A stretch of 25,931 nucleotides of DNA. Origin: an uncultured Gemmatimonadales bacterium. Its GTDB lineage: Bacteria; Gemmatimonadota; Gemmatimonadetes; Longimicrobiales; Gaopeijiaceae. The notes beneath the pieces were generated by a model, which was given only the letters and a program-made list of their open reading frames with translations, had not been told where the DNA came from and did not search any database. The stretch is from NCBI GenBank assembly GCA_937982605.1, contig CALJLC010000554.1, positions 1-25,931 on the forward strand, given 5' to 3'. Below are positions 1 to 7,703 of the stretch, piece after piece; positions within the stretch are counted from its first letter, which is position 1; each line of letters begins with the position of its first letter. The translations under genes and the position numbers were made by a program.

Positions 1-50
1 GGCGACCACCGAGATCTACACTCTTTCCCTACACGACGCTCTTCCGATCT
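1..50 (+). other. Illumina P5/TruSeq adapter contamination
   Basis: Bases 1-50 read straight through the Illumina P5 flow-cell oligo (from its GGCGACCACCGAGATC part) into the TruSeq read-1 primer ending in CTCTTCCGATCT. The match to the well-known adapter sequence, from memory, is complete over all 50 bases. It is a library artefact, not genome sequence, and it marks a contig end. Genomic sequence starts at about base 51. The minus-strand translation of this segment ends in GRASCRERV, a tail often seen in proteins predicted from untrimmed contigs. Confidence 0.97.
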
Positions 51-51
51 C

Positions 52-546
52 CTTCCGGAAGGACTCGCCGGGACGGCGGCCGGGTCGGGCGCGCCCTCCG
101 ACGAAGCGGCGCGGGCAGAACAGGAAGGGTCGGGCGGCCCCGGTTCGGAGGCCGACCGTGTCGTCGCCCTGCTCGGCATCCCCCGGGGGCCGGGCACGGT
201 GGCGCTGGTGGGTGGGCCCGCGCGGCATGCCGCGCGGGTCGTCGAGGCGGTGACCGATCTCGACGCGGTCGCCGTCGACCCGGACGCGGCCGGCTGGCCG
301 GAGGAAGAGCGGATCAGCCGGGTCGCGGCCTGGCCCCGACTGCCGTTCTTCTCGGCTTCCTTGCGCGGCGTGGTGATCGACGGCCGGCTCGGCCGCGCCA
401 TGCTCTTCGAGGCCGCCCGGGTCACGGCTCGCCTCTCCCGGACGGTCGTCGTGGACGCCGGCGCGGAGGCCGCCGAAGTGCTCCGTGAAGCGGGTCTCGA
501 GGTGCTCGCGGAGGAGCACGGAACGGTCGTTGCAGCAAGGGGTTGA
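52..546 (+). CDS. 5'-truncated hypothetical protein, possibly methyltransferase-like
   Basis: The frame is open from the adapter junction to a TGA at 544-546, so the true N-terminus is missing. GTG at 199 is a possible internal start, but the upstream codons read as normal high-GC coding sequence (Ala/Gly/Glu-rich), which favours a longer truncated gene. About 164 residues are visible. The C-terminal half alternates short hydrophobic strands with Ala/Arg/Glu helices, for example GTVALVGGPARHAA, then LPFFSASLRGVVIDG, then RTVVVDAGAEAAEVL. This Rossmann-like layout, with a segment resembling the LPF....D.V stretch of class I SAM methyltransferases, suggests a degenerate methyltransferase-type fold. 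No complete SAM-binding glycine motif is seen, so the function is left open. It could equally be an accessory domain of a larger missing protein. A TPR gene follows on the same strand after a short gap that may hold a promoter. Confidence 0.55.
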   Translation, partial: LPEGLAGTAAGSGAPSDEAARAEQEGSGGPGSEADRVVALLGIPRGPGTVALVGGPARHAARVVEAVTDLDAVAVDPDAAGWPEEERISRVAAWPRLPFFSASLRGVVIDGRLGRAMLFEAARVTARLSRTVVVDAGAEAAEVLREAGLEVLAEEHGTVVAARG

Positions 547-549
547 GCG

Positions 550-579
550 TTGCGTCCCGGCCCTGCCGCCGTCTACCTT
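550..579 (+). promoter_or_regulatory. Candidate sigma-70-type promoter for TPR gene
   Basis: TTGCGT at 550-555 and TACCTT at 574-579 are separated by 18 bases. The expected transcription start is near 586, about 30 bases before the GTG at 616. The same TTGCGT-N18-TAxCCT-like arrangement occurs upstream of the short-chain dehydrogenase at 24911-24940. Assignment is by eye only. Confidence 0.35.
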
Positions 580-615
580 CCAGCACGCGGCGGACCGCGC
601 CGGAGGCGCTCCACC

Positions 616-1089
616 GTGCCCTCTGACCACTCGCGCATGGCGTTCTGGAAGAAGATCCTCGGCACCGAGGAGCCCCAGCCGGTCGACTACTACTCGGAGG
701 GCACCGACCTCCTCGGAGCCGGCAAGTTCCACGAGGCGTTGACCTCGTTCCGGCTGGCCCTCAAGGAGTCGCCCGGGGATGCCGTCGTCCTGCAGCAGAT
801 CGCCATCTGCTACACCCGCATCGGGATGGTCGAGGAGGCCGCCAAGACGTACCGGCACGTTCTGCAGAAGAACCCCGGTGCCGCGGGAGCCCACTACGGG
901 CTGGCGTTCATCCTTCTGCGAGGCGACGCCCCGCAGGAGTCGATTCCCCATCTCGAGGCGTTCCTCGCGCACGCCCCGACGGACGACGAGGCCAGTGCCC
1001 ACGTCGAGCACGCCCGCGAGACCCTCGCGCAGCTCCGAGAGCAGGGTCGCGGCGGCACGCTCGGGACGGGGACCGATGTCGGCGGATAA
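616..1089 (+). CDS. Small tetratricopeptide-repeat protein
   Basis: A TPR protein of about 157 residues, likely a protein-protein interaction adaptor. It has roughly three TPR units: YSEGTDLLGAGKFHEALTSF, then VLQQIAICYTRIGMVEEAAK, then AHYGLAFILLRGDAPQESI. Each shows the small/large residue pattern of helix-turn-helix TPRs. Two starts compete. GTG 616 has GGAGG at 602-606 with 9-base spacing. ATG 637 gives a natural-looking N-terminus MAFWKKILG but has no Shine-Dalgarno at a proper distance. I chose 616 on ribosome-binding-site grounds; 637 (150 residues) is nearly as likely. There is no signal peptide or membrane segment, so it is probably cytoplasmic. Its end overlaps the start of the OsmC gene by 14 bases, implying co-transcription. 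The partner is unknown. Confidence 0.8.
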   Translation: MPSDHSRMAFWKKILGTEEPQPVDYYSEGTDLLGAGKFHEALTSFRLALKESPGDAVVLQQIAICYTRIGMVEEAAKTYRHVLQKNPGAAGAHYGLAFILLRGDAPQESIPHLEAFLAHAPTDDEASAHVEHARETLAQLREQGRGGTLGTGTDVGG

Positions 1090-1495
1090 CGTCCGCCAGG
1101 TCCGACTGACCTGGACGGGCGAAGGGCTGGCGTTCCGTGGCGGCCCGGACGGGGGAGTTCAGATCGGCGTCGACAGCGACGGCGCCGAAGGCCAGACTCC
1201 GATGCAGCTCCTGCTGATGGCGCTCGGGAGCTGCATGGCGGTCGACGTGCTCATGATCCTCCAGAAGTCCCGCGTTTCCGTCGAGGCGCTCGAGGTGGAG
1301 GCGATCGGGGTGCGCGCGGACACCGTGCCCAAGCGGTATCGCTCGGTGGAGCTCGTGTATCGCCTGCGCGGCCCCTCGGAAGGCGACCAGCCCAAGCTCG
1401 AGCGGGCGATCGCCCTCTCGCGGGAGCGCTACTGCTCCGTGCTGCACACCCTCGATCCCGAGCTCGACCTGGAGATCCGGGTCGAGCGGGACTGA
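1076..1495 (+). CDS. OsmC/Ohr family protein
   Basis: A 139-residue member of the OsmC/Ohr superfamily, whose characterised members reduce organic hydroperoxides with a pair of cysteines. Both expected cysteines are present: the first in the helix following TPMQLLLMALGSC, the second in ERYCSVLHTL. The family signature (small residue, Pro, then a Leu-rich helix leading to GSC) is clear, and the length is typical for OsmC-type proteins. ATG 1076 is preceded by GGGACGGGG at a usable distance. The gene overlaps the upstream TPR gene by 14 bases and is followed after 9 bases by an acyl-CoA synthetase. Whether it is a true peroxidase or a YhfA-like OsmC-related protein of unknown role cannot be decided from sequence alone. 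Confidence 0.88.
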   Translation: MSADNVRQVRLTWTGEGLAFRGGPDGGVQIGVDSDGAEGQTPMQLLLMALGSCMAVDVLMILQKSRVSVEALEVEAIGVRADTVPKRYRSVELVYRLRGPSEGDQPKLERAIALSRERYCSVLHTLDPELDLEIRVERD

Positions 1496-1504
1496 GCGGA
1501 CACC

Positions 1505-3331
1505 GTGGGCCCCCGCTACGCCTCGGACGATCGGAGCGTCCCGGAGTCGACGCTCGCCGAGCTCTTCTTCGAGGCGCTCGACCGCTTCGGAGACGCTCCC
1601 GCGTTCCAGCGCTTCGAGACCGCGGAGCGCGTGGTGGACATCTCGTACGCGGAGGCCGCCGAGCTGGTGCGCCTCGCCGCCGGCGGCATGGCGGCGGCCG
1701 GCGTGGAGCGAGGCGACCGCGTGGCGATCCTGTCCGAGAACCGGCCGGAGTGGGCCATGACCGACTGGGCCTGCCTCTGCTCGGGCGTCGTCGGAGTGCC
1801 GATCTACCCGACGCTGAGCGCGACGCAGGTCGCCTATATCCTCCGTGACTCCGGTGCCCGGCTGGCCTTCGTCTCGTCGAAGGAGCAGGCGGAGAAGATC
1901 CGGGCCTCCGCCGCGGACCTGGGCCGCCCGATCCCGGTCGTCTCGTACGACGGCGAGGAGGGCGGTGCGACGCGCTGGACCGACTTCCTGGAGGAGGGCA
2001 GGGGATCCGCCCTCGCCCGAGACGCGTTCCGTGCCGCCGCGCTCGAGGCCGGGCCGCACGACCTGGCGACCGTGCTGTACACGTCCGGCACCACCGGCGA
2101 CCCCAAGGGCGTGATGCTGACGCACAACAACATCGCCTCGAACGTGCGCGCCTCGGAGTCGATCCTCGCGATCTCGTCGGCGGACAACACGATCAGCTTC
2201 CTGCCCCTGTCGCACATCCTGCAGCGGATGGTCGACTTCCTCTTCTTCTGGACCGGCTGCCGCATCGGGTATCCGCGATCGCTCGACACGCTGATCGTGG
2301 ACCTGAAGCGGCTCGAGCCGACCGTCGTGGTGTCGGTCCCCCGGATCTACGAGAAGATCTACAACGGGGTCATGGACGCGCGCGGGCTCAAGAAGAAGCT
2401 CATCGACTGGGCGGTCGGCGTGGCGGATCGCGCCGCCGATCTCCGCCTGGCGGGCGGGAGCCCTTCGGGACTGCTCGCGCTGCAGTACGCCGTCGCGGAC
2501 CGGCTGGTCTTCGGCAAGGTGAAGGCGGCGGTGGGAGGCCGGCTCCGCTTCTTCGTGAGTGGCGGCGGCCCGCTCGCCCCCGCGCTGAACCGCTTCTTCT
2601 ACTCGATCGGGCTCACGATCCTCGAGGGGTACGGCCTCACCGAGACCTCCCCCGTGACGAACGTGAACACCCCGGACGACTTCCGCATCGGCACCGTCGG
2701 CAAGCCGATCCCGGGAACCGAGATCCGGATCGCCGACGACGGTGAGATCCTGATCCGCGGTCCCCAGGTCATGAAGGGATACTGGCAGAACCCGGAAGCC
2801 ACGGCCGCGGCGATCGACGCGGAGGGCTGGTTCGCCACGGGCGACATCGGCGAGATCGACGACGACGGCTTCCTCCGCATCACCGACCGGAAGAAGGACC
2901 TCATCGTGACCGCGGGCGGCAAGAACGTGGCGCCGCAGCCCATCGAGAACCGGCTCGCGACCCATCCGCTGGTGGAGCAGGCCGTGATGGTGGGAGAGCG
3001 CCGCCGGTACCCCTCGCTGCTGGTCGTGCCCGCCTGGCCGACGCTCGAGGCGTGGGCCGCCGGCAACGGGCTCGCCGGTGTCTCGCGCGCCGAGCTCGCC
3101 CGGGACCCGCGGGTCGTGGCGTACGTCGAGCGCGAGCTCCTCGGCATGCTCTCCGACTTCGCCTCGTACGAGCGGCCGAAGAAGGTGGCGCTCCTCGAGG
3201 AGGAGTTCACCGTCGACAACGGCATGCTCACGCCCACGCTGAAGGTGAAGCGGCGCGTGGTGCACGAGCGACTGGATGCCGTGATCGACGGCCTGTACGC
3301 CGAGGAAGCGGCGGACGCGACGGGTGGCTGA
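1505..3331 (+). CDS. Long-chain acyl-CoA synthetase (AMP-forming)
   Basis: A 608-residue AMP-binding enzyme of the ANL superfamily. It activates fatty acids with ATP and CoA for beta-oxidation or lipid synthesis. Visible motifs in order are the phosphate-binding loop YTSGTTGDPKGVMLTH near residue 195, the adenine/acyl region EGYGLTETSPVTN, the A8 hinge region WFATGDIGEIDDDG, and the C-terminal DRKKDLIVTAGGKNVAP with its catalytic-type lysine region. The closing KVKRR segment and overall length fit FadD15/FAA1-type long-chain synthetases rather than short acetyl-CoA synthetases. The start is taken as GTG 1505; the N-terminal segment STLAELFFEALDRFGDAPAF is typical of the family. The 3' end overlaps the cutA start by 8 bases. 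The protein has no signal peptide and is probably cytoplasmic or peripheral on the membrane. Chain-length preference is not visible. Confidence 0.95.
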   Translation: MGPRYASDDRSVPESTLAELFFEALDRFGDAPAFQRFETAERVVDISYAEAAELVRLAAGGMAAAGVERGDRVAILSENRPEWAMTDWACLCSGVVGVPIYPTLSATQVAYILRDSGARLAFVSSKEQAEKIRASAADLGRPIPVVSYDGEEGGATRWTDFLEEGRGSALARDAFRAAALEAGPHDLATVLYTSGTTGDPKGVMLTHNNIASNVRASESILAISSADNTISFLPLSHILQRMVDFLFFWTGCRIGYPRSLDTLIVDLKRLEPTVVVSVPRIYEKIYNGVMDARGLKKKLIDWAVGVADRAADLRLAGGSPSGLLALQYAVADRLVFGKVKAAVGGRLRFFVSGGGPLAPALNRFFYSIGLTILEGYGLTETSPVTNVNTPDDFRIGTVGKPIPGTEIRIADDGEILIRGPQVMKGYWQNPEATAAAIDAEGWFATGDIGEIDDDGFLRITDRKKDLIVTAGGKNVAPQPIENRLATHPLVEQAVMVGERRRYPSLLVVPAWPTLEAWAAGNGLAGVSRAELARDPRVVAYVERELLGMLSDFASYERPKKVALLEEEFTVDNGMLTPTLKVKRRVVHERLDAVIDGLYAEEAADATGG

Positions 3332-3671
3332 TCCCCTGAACCGCGGCCGCGACGTGCTGCTGCTCCTGACGACCGCTCCGGACGAGCGTACGGCGGACGA
3401 GCTGGCGGGACGGCTCGTCGAGGAGCGCCTCGCCGCGTGCGTGAACGTCCTGCCCGGCGTCCGGTCCGTCTACCGGTGGAAGGGCGAGGTGCACCGGGAC
3501 GGCGAGGTCCTCCTCGTCCTCAAGAGCACGCCGGAGGCGCTGCCGAGGCTGCGCGACCGGCTCACGGAGCTGCACCCCTACGAGGTGCCCGAGCTGCTGG
3601 CGTTCGACGTGGCGGACGGCCTGCCGGAGTATCTGGCGTGGGTTCGTGCGGAAGTGGAGCCCGGCTCGTGA
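3324..3671 (+). CDS. cutA: CutA1 divalent-cation tolerance protein
   Basis: A 115-residue CutA1 protein, a small trimeric PII-like fold linked in E. coli to copper and other metal tolerance. The family hallmarks are all visible: EERLAACVNVLPGVRSVYRW with the conserved cysteine, the strand EVLLVLKST, and HPYEVPELLAFDVADGLPEY near the C-terminus. The length is that of the family. The start is GTG 3324, which overlaps the acyl-CoA synthetase stop by 8 bases. Its own TGA overlaps the next GTG (3668), so it is translationally embedded in a run of cotranscribed genes. The biochemical role of CutA1 is debated, and the neighbours here do not resolve it. Confidence 0.95.
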   Translation: MADPLNRGRDVLLLLTTAPDERTADELAGRLVEERLAACVNVLPGVRSVYRWKGEVHRDGEVLLVLKSTPEALPRLRDRLTELHPYEVPELLAFDVADGLPEYLAWVRAEVEPGS

Positions 3672-4696
3672 ACGACGGGGAGGGGCGAAAGCGGAAACGG
3701 CGCCGGCGCGGGCGCAAGCGCCACCGGAAGCGGCAGCGCGTCGACGAGGCCCAGGGCGAGCTCCTGCCGGTCGAGGAGGCGCCGGGCGCGGATCCGGACG
3801 CCCCCGGGGGCGAAGCCGCCTCCGGACCGCCCGCTCAGGGATCGCCCGCCGCCGAGCCCTCCGAGGAGACCGGCGCGGAGTCGAGCGAGCCGCCCGCCGT
3901 GACGTCCCGGGCACCGGTGCCGGAACAGGCTGGAGGCGGCGAGACGCCCCGACCGGCGACGCCCGACTCCGCCCCGTCCGAGCCCGTAGCTTCCGGGCCC
4001 GCCCCGTCCGAGCCCGCAGCTGTCGAGCCCGCACCGTCCGAGCCACCGGACACCGGTCGGGCTCCCGCCGGTGCAGCGCTGGCGCGCGCCCGCGATCTGG
4101 TGGCCGAGGGCAGGGTCGCGGAGGCGATCGACGCCTACCGGGCCGTCCTCCAGGAGCATCCGCTGAACCTGAAAGCGCACAACAACCTCGGGGTCCTCTT
4201 CGACGAGCTGGGCAGGCACGAGCTCGCGGTCGAGCACTTCGAGCAGGCGCTCGGGGTCGAGCCGGAAAACGTCGAGGTCCTCACCAACCACGCCGCCGCG
4301 CTCACGGAGCTGGCCCGCTACGAGCCCGCGGATGAGTCGCTTCGCACCGCGCTCCGGCTGGCTCCGGACGACCTCGAGGTCCAGCTGGCGGCGGGCGTGC
4401 TCTCCTTCCGGCGCGGGCTCTACCCGGCGGCCGAGGCGGAGCTTCTGTCGGTGTGCGCGCGGGCGCCGGACAACGGACGGGCCTTCTACTACCGCGGTGA
4501 GGCGCTCAACCGGTCCGGGCGGTACGCCGAGGCGATCGAGGTGATGCAGGAGGCCGCGCGCCTCCTGCCGGACGACCCGCGACCCTTCTACACCCTCGGG
4601 CACCTCTACGAGCGGGAGAGCCGCCGGGAGGACGCGGCCGCGATGTATCTGCGCGCGCGCGAGCTGCAGAAGAAGGCGGAGGGAGGGGGGCCGTGA
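3668..4696 (+). CDS. TPR protein with basic N-terminus and repeat-rich linker
   Basis: A protein of about 342 residues in three parts. Residues 1-22 form an extremely basic patch (RKRKRRRRGRKRHRKRQR), a possible nucleic-acid or membrane-phosphate binding tail. Residues 25-135 are low-complexity Pro/Ala/Glu/Ser, surely disordered, and include a ten-residue repeat beginning APSEP. From about 137 to the end there are six or so TPR units, such as AHNNLGVLFDELGRHELAVE and AFYYRGEALNRSGRYAEAIE. The start GTG 3668 overlaps the cutA stop in a GTGA junction, and the stop overlaps the next gene in another GTGA. There is no signal peptide. The TPR domain suggests a scaffold. The partner is unknown, though the adjoining macro-domain gene is a natural candidate by position only. 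Confidence 0.85.
   Translation: MNDGEGRKRKRRRRGRKRHRKRQRVDEAQGELLPVEEAPGADPDAPGGEAASGPPAQGSPAAEPSEETGAESSEPPAVTSRAPVPEQAGGGETPRPATPDSAPSEPVASGPAPSEPAAVEPAPSEPPDTGRAPAGAALARARDLVAEGRVAEAIDAYRAVLQEHPLNLKAHNNLGVLFDELGRHELAVEHFEQALGVEPENVEVLTNHAAALTELARYEPADESLRTALRLAPDDLEVQLAAGVLSFRRGLYPAAEAELLSVCARAPDNGRAFYYRGEALNRSGRYAEAIEVMQEAARLLPDDPRPFYTLGHLYERESRREDAAAMYLRARELQKKAEGGGP
3971..4044 (+). repeat. 30-bp tandem repeat in TPR-protein linker
   Basis: Two full units (3971-4000, 4001-4030) and a partial third (4031-4044) share the core GCCCCGTCCGAGCCCG with a period of exactly 30 bases. They encode the ten-residue units APSEPVASGP and APSEPAAVEP, then APSEP. The period is a multiple of three, so copy-number changes would only lengthen or shorten the disordered linker. 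Confidence 0.85.
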
Positions 4697-5208
4697 TCCG
4701 TGTTGTCCGCGGTCCGCTGACGGATGCCGAGGCGGAGGCCGTCGTGCGCCCGATCCGCTCGGACCTCGCCCCGGTGACCGCGGCGGCGCGTGACCTCGCC
4801 GTGGCGGCCGGGCCGATCATGGAGCAGCGACTGGCTCGGCTGGAATCCCTCCCCGTGGGCGGCGCGGTCATGACCCCGGCGGGGGCACTCGCCGCCGACT
4901 TCGTGATCCACGCGGTCGTCATGTCCGAGGACGAGCCCCAGACCACGGCGACGGTCCAGAGGGCCCTCCGCAACGGCCTCGCCCGGGCCGTCGACTGGGG
5001 CGTGAAGTCCCTCGCGCTGCCCCCGCTCGGGCTCGGCGTAGGCCTGACCGAGCCCGAGATCTCCGCACGCGCGCTCGTGGAGATTCTCTACAACCATCTG
5101 GACGAGGGACGCGAACCTCTGGATTTCACCCTCGTGGTTACTTCATCCTTCGAGGAGGATCTCTTCGCGCGTCTCGTCGACGAGGCGGCGCGGGGGCGGG
5201 CCGACTGA
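4693..5208 (+). CDS. Macro-domain-like protein (ADP-ribose-binding fold)
   Basis: A 171-residue protein resembling macro domains, which bind ADP-ribose and sometimes hydrolyse it from targets. Evidence includes an N-terminal strand EAEAVVRPIRSDL in the place of the usual AIVNAAN segment, a glycine-rich strand GGAVMTPAGAL followed by ADFVIHAVV (compare the YVIHTVGP strand), a helix QTTATVQRALRNGLARA, and the strand/loop SLALPPLGLGVG matching the second phosphate-binding loop. The usual NAAN asparagines are missing, which argues against classical deacetylase or hydrolase chemistry and suggests binding only. GTG 4693 overlaps the TPR stop (GTGA) behind a long G-rich Shine-Dalgarno. It is likely cytoplasmic. 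Fold confidence is moderate; activity is unknown. Confidence 0.75.
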   Translation: MIRVVRGPLTDAEAEAVVRPIRSDLAPVTAAARDLAVAAGPIMEQRLARLESLPVGGAVMTPAGALAADFVIHAVVMSEDEPQTTATVQRALRNGLARAVDWGVKSLALPPLGLGVGLTEPEISARALVEILYNHLDEGREPLDFTLVVTSSFEEDLFARLVDEAARGRAD

Positions 5209-5248
5209 CGGCTCGGCGTACGAGCTCAGCCGGGGGGACGAGCGCCGC

Positions 5249-6817
5249 ATGCGCAGACGCATCACCGGGGTGGCCATCATCCTGGTCTGGATCGGGATGG
5301 TCGGGTGGAAGGCCCGCGACGAGTACTTCCAGCCGGAGCTGACACGCCTGGCGGAGGCCGCCGCGATGTCGCTCGCGCCGGGCATCAACTTCTACTCGCT
5401 CACGATGGGCGATCGGACGATCGGCCAGGCGACGTCCCGGCTCGACACGCTTCCGGACCGCTCGGGCTTCGAGCTCGAGGACTTCATGAACCTCGAGCTG
5501 CCGGCGCTGGGCCAGACCGGCGCGGCGGTCGCACGGACCCGGGTTCGCCTGAGCCCCGCCCTCGTGATGGAGGAGTTCTCCTTCACGCTCGACAGCGAGG
5601 TCGGGCGCTTCGAGGCGAGCGGGAACCTCCGGCCGGACACGACGCTCGAGGTGCGCATCGTCTCGGCGGGGAGCGAGCAGAACCTGACGTTCCGGCTGCC
5701 CCAGCCGCCGATCATGTCGAACGTCGTGCCCATCCGGGTGGCCATGGGCGAGGGCCTCGAGGTCGGGCAGACGGTCCGCCTTCCGGTCTTCGACCCGACC
5801 AGCCTGAGCACGCGCACGGTCGAGGTCGAGATCCTCGAGCACGACACCCTCTTCGTGACGGACTCGGCCGCGCTCGACGCCGGCGGTCGGTGGGTAGCCG
5901 CCCGCGCGGACACGGTACCCGCCTGGAAGATCGCCGAGGTCTTCGGCGGCGTTCGCGTCGAGAGCTGGGTCGACGAGGACGGACGGATCCTCGAGGCGTC
6001 GAGCGCGATGGGCTTCAACATGCACAAGACGGAGTACGAGCTGGCGCGCCAGGCCCAGGAAGACGCGCGGCTCCAGACGGCCTCGGCCATCGACGACGAC
6101 GTCATCCTGTCGACCGCGGTGCGGAGCAACGTCGACTTCGACGACGTGACGGAGCACGACGAGCTCCGATTCCGGCTCTCCGGAGTCGACCTGTCCGGCT
6201 TCCAGCTCGACGGCGGCCGTCAGACGCTGCGCGGGGACACGCTCATCATCCGGCGGGAGGCGTGGGACGAGATCGACGCCGGGTACCGCCTCCCGTACGC
6301 CTTCATGGATCTGCGCGAGTCGCTCGAGCCCGAGCCGCTCATCCAGAGCGACGACGAACGGATCGTCCGGCGAGCGCGCGAGATCACCGGCTACCGTCCT
6401 CGCCGGGCCCAGGACCCCAAGGTCGTCGCGTGGCAGCTCACCGAGTCCGTGTACGACATGCTCGACAAGGACATCACCTTCTCGGTCCCGAACGCCGTCC
6501 AGGTGCTCGAGACGCTGCAGGGCGACTGCAACGAGCACACGGTGCTCTACGTGGCGATGGCGCGGGCGCTCGGCCTTCCCGCGCGCACCGCGGTCGGGCT
6601 CGTGTACGTCAACGGCGCCTTCTTCTACCACGCCTGGCCCGAGGTCTGGCTGGGTGAGTGGGTGGCCGTGGACCCGACGTTCGGGCAGTACCCGGCCGAC
6701 GCCTCGCACATCCGCTTCGTCATCGGCGGTCTCGCCCAGCAGGTCGAGATCGTCCGCCTCATCGGCAACCTCGACATCGAGGTGCTCGGCGCGGTGTCCG
6801 CCGAGGAGCAGCAGTAG
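5249..6817 (+). CDS. Membrane-anchored transglutaminase-like protein
   Basis: A 522-residue protein with an N-terminal membrane anchor (about residues 5-20, ITGVAIILVWIGMVGW), a long beta-rich region, and a C-terminal transglutaminase-like (papain-fold) domain. The catalytic triad is visible: Cys427 in QGDCNEHTVLYVAMARALG, His461 in FYHAWPEVWL, and Asp475 in VAVDPTFGQ. Bacterial members act as cysteine proteases or peptide-modifying enzymes, usually outside the cytoplasm. The ATG at 5249 gives the anchor directly, although the nearest G-rich stretch (5231-5237) is a little far. Forty bases separate it from the macro-domain gene. An ABC ATPase and permease follow immediately, suggesting a functional trio such as processing plus export. 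The middle region is unrecognised; its substrate is unknown. Confidence 0.88.
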   Translation: MRRRITGVAIILVWIGMVGWKARDEYFQPELTRLAEAAAMSLAPGINFYSLTMGDRTIGQATSRLDTLPDRSGFELEDFMNLELPALGQTGAAVARTRVRLSPALVMEEFSFTLDSEVGRFEASGNLRPDTTLEVRIVSAGSEQNLTFRLPQPPIMSNVVPIRVAMGEGLEVGQTVRLPVFDPTSLSTRTVEVEILEHDTLFVTDSAALDAGGRWVAARADTVPAWKIAEVFGGVRVESWVDEDGRILEASSAMGFNMHKTEYELARQAQEDARLQTASAIDDDVILSTAVRSNVDFDDVTEHDELRFRLSGVDLSGFQLDGGRQTLRGDTLIIRREAWDEIDAGYRLPYAFMDLRESLEPEPLIQSDDERIVRRAREITGYRPRRAQDPKVVAWQLTESVYDMLDKDITFSVPNAVQVLETLQGDCNEHTVLYVAMARALGLPARTAVGLVYVNGAFFYHAWPEVWLGEWVAVDPTFGQYPADASHIRFVIGGLAQQVEIVRLIGNLDIEVLGAVSAEEQQ

Positions 6818-6860
6818 TGGCGATCACCGCAACCGCCGCCGAACCAAGGGAGAACGCCGC

Positions 6861-7703
6861 GTGACCGATACCCAGACGCTCGAAACCCCCGTTCTGGCAC
6901 CGCCCCCGGACCGGCCCGGTCCGCGGGGCCCGATGCTGGAGCTCAGGAGCGCCCGGAAGCAGTACGGGCGCTTCGTGGCGGTGAAGGGACTCGATCTGAC
7001 CGTGAACCGCGGCGAGATCTTCGGATTCCTCGGACCGAACGGGGCGGGCAAGACCACGACGATCCGCATGGTCGCGGGCGTGCTGCGCCCCTCGTCCGGT
7101 CGCGTGCTCGTGGGCGGCGCCGACCTGCTCGCCCATCCGGAGAAGGCGAAGTCGAAGGTCGGCTACATACCGGATCGGCCGTACCTCTACGACAAGCTCT
7201 CCGGAGGCGAGTTCCTGCGCTTCGTGGCGGGGCTCTGGGGACGCTCGGGCGACGCCGTGGAGGCACGGGCGGACCGCCTCCTCGAGCTCTTCCAGCTCAC
7301 CCCCTGGAAGGATGAGCTGATCGAGAGCTACTCCCACGGGATGCGGCAGAAGATCCTCATCAGCTCGGCGCTCATCCACCAGCCCGAGCTGATCGTCGTC
7401 GACGAGCCGATGGTGGGGCTCGACCCGCGCTCGGCTCGCCTGCTCAAGGACCTCTTCCGCACCTTCGTCGCCCACGGAGGGACCGTCTTCCTCTCGACGC
7501 ACACGCTCGAGGTGGCCGAGGCGCTGTGCGACCGCATCGCGATCATCAATCAGGGCGAGATCATCGCCTTCGGCACGATGGACGAGCTGCGCGCGCAGGC
7601 CCACGCCGGGGGCGCCCACCTCGAGGAGATCTTCCTCAAGGTCACGGGCGGCGAGGCGATGTCGGACATCATCGAGTCGCTCCGCGAGGCGATCGAGAAG
7701 TGA
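6861..7703 (+). CDS. ABC transporter ATP-binding protein (ABC-2 type)
   Basis: A 280-residue ATPase subunit. Visible motifs are Walker A GPNGAGKTT, the signature-region YSHGMRQKILISSAL (a degenerate LSGGQ, usual for ABC-2 exporters), Walker B LIVVDEPMVGLDP, and the switch histidine in FLSTHTLEVAEALCD. The N-terminal 25 residues are a Pro-rich extension absent from many homologues. The start is GTG 6861 with AAGGGAG at 6845-6851 as a ribosome-binding site; longer in-frame translations upstream run into the transglutaminase gene and are rejected. The TGA overlaps the permease GTG. It most resembles CcmA/NatA-type exporters of drugs, lipids or polysaccharides. The substrate is not readable, but the preceding transglutaminase gene hints at a peptide or envelope polymer. 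Confidence 0.93.
   Translation: MTDTQTLETPVLAPPPDRPGPRGPMLELRSARKQYGRFVAVKGLDLTVNRGEIFGFLGPNGAGKTTTIRMVAGVLRPSSGRVLVGGADLLAHPEKAKSKVGYIPDRPYLYDKLSGGEFLRFVAGLWGRSGDAVEARADRLLELFQLTPWKDELIESYSHGMRQKILISSALIHQPELIVVDEPMVGLDPRSARLLKDLFRTFVAHGGTVFLSTHTLEVAEALCDRIAIINQGEIIAFGTMDELRAQAHAGGAHLEEIFLKVTGGEAMSDIIESLREAIEK

Noticed and set aside
16..1011. Minus-strand open frame running into the window start
   Set aside because: It includes the adapter-derived tail GRASCRERV and lies antisense to recognisable plus-strand genes.
908..3265. A 785-residue minus-strand open frame opposite the acyl-CoA synthetase and its neighbours
   Set aside because: The translation is full of His/Arg/Asp/Val low-order sequence with no domain, while the plus strand carries intact OsmC and acyl-CoA synthetase motifs. 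It is a high-GC codon-bias shadow.
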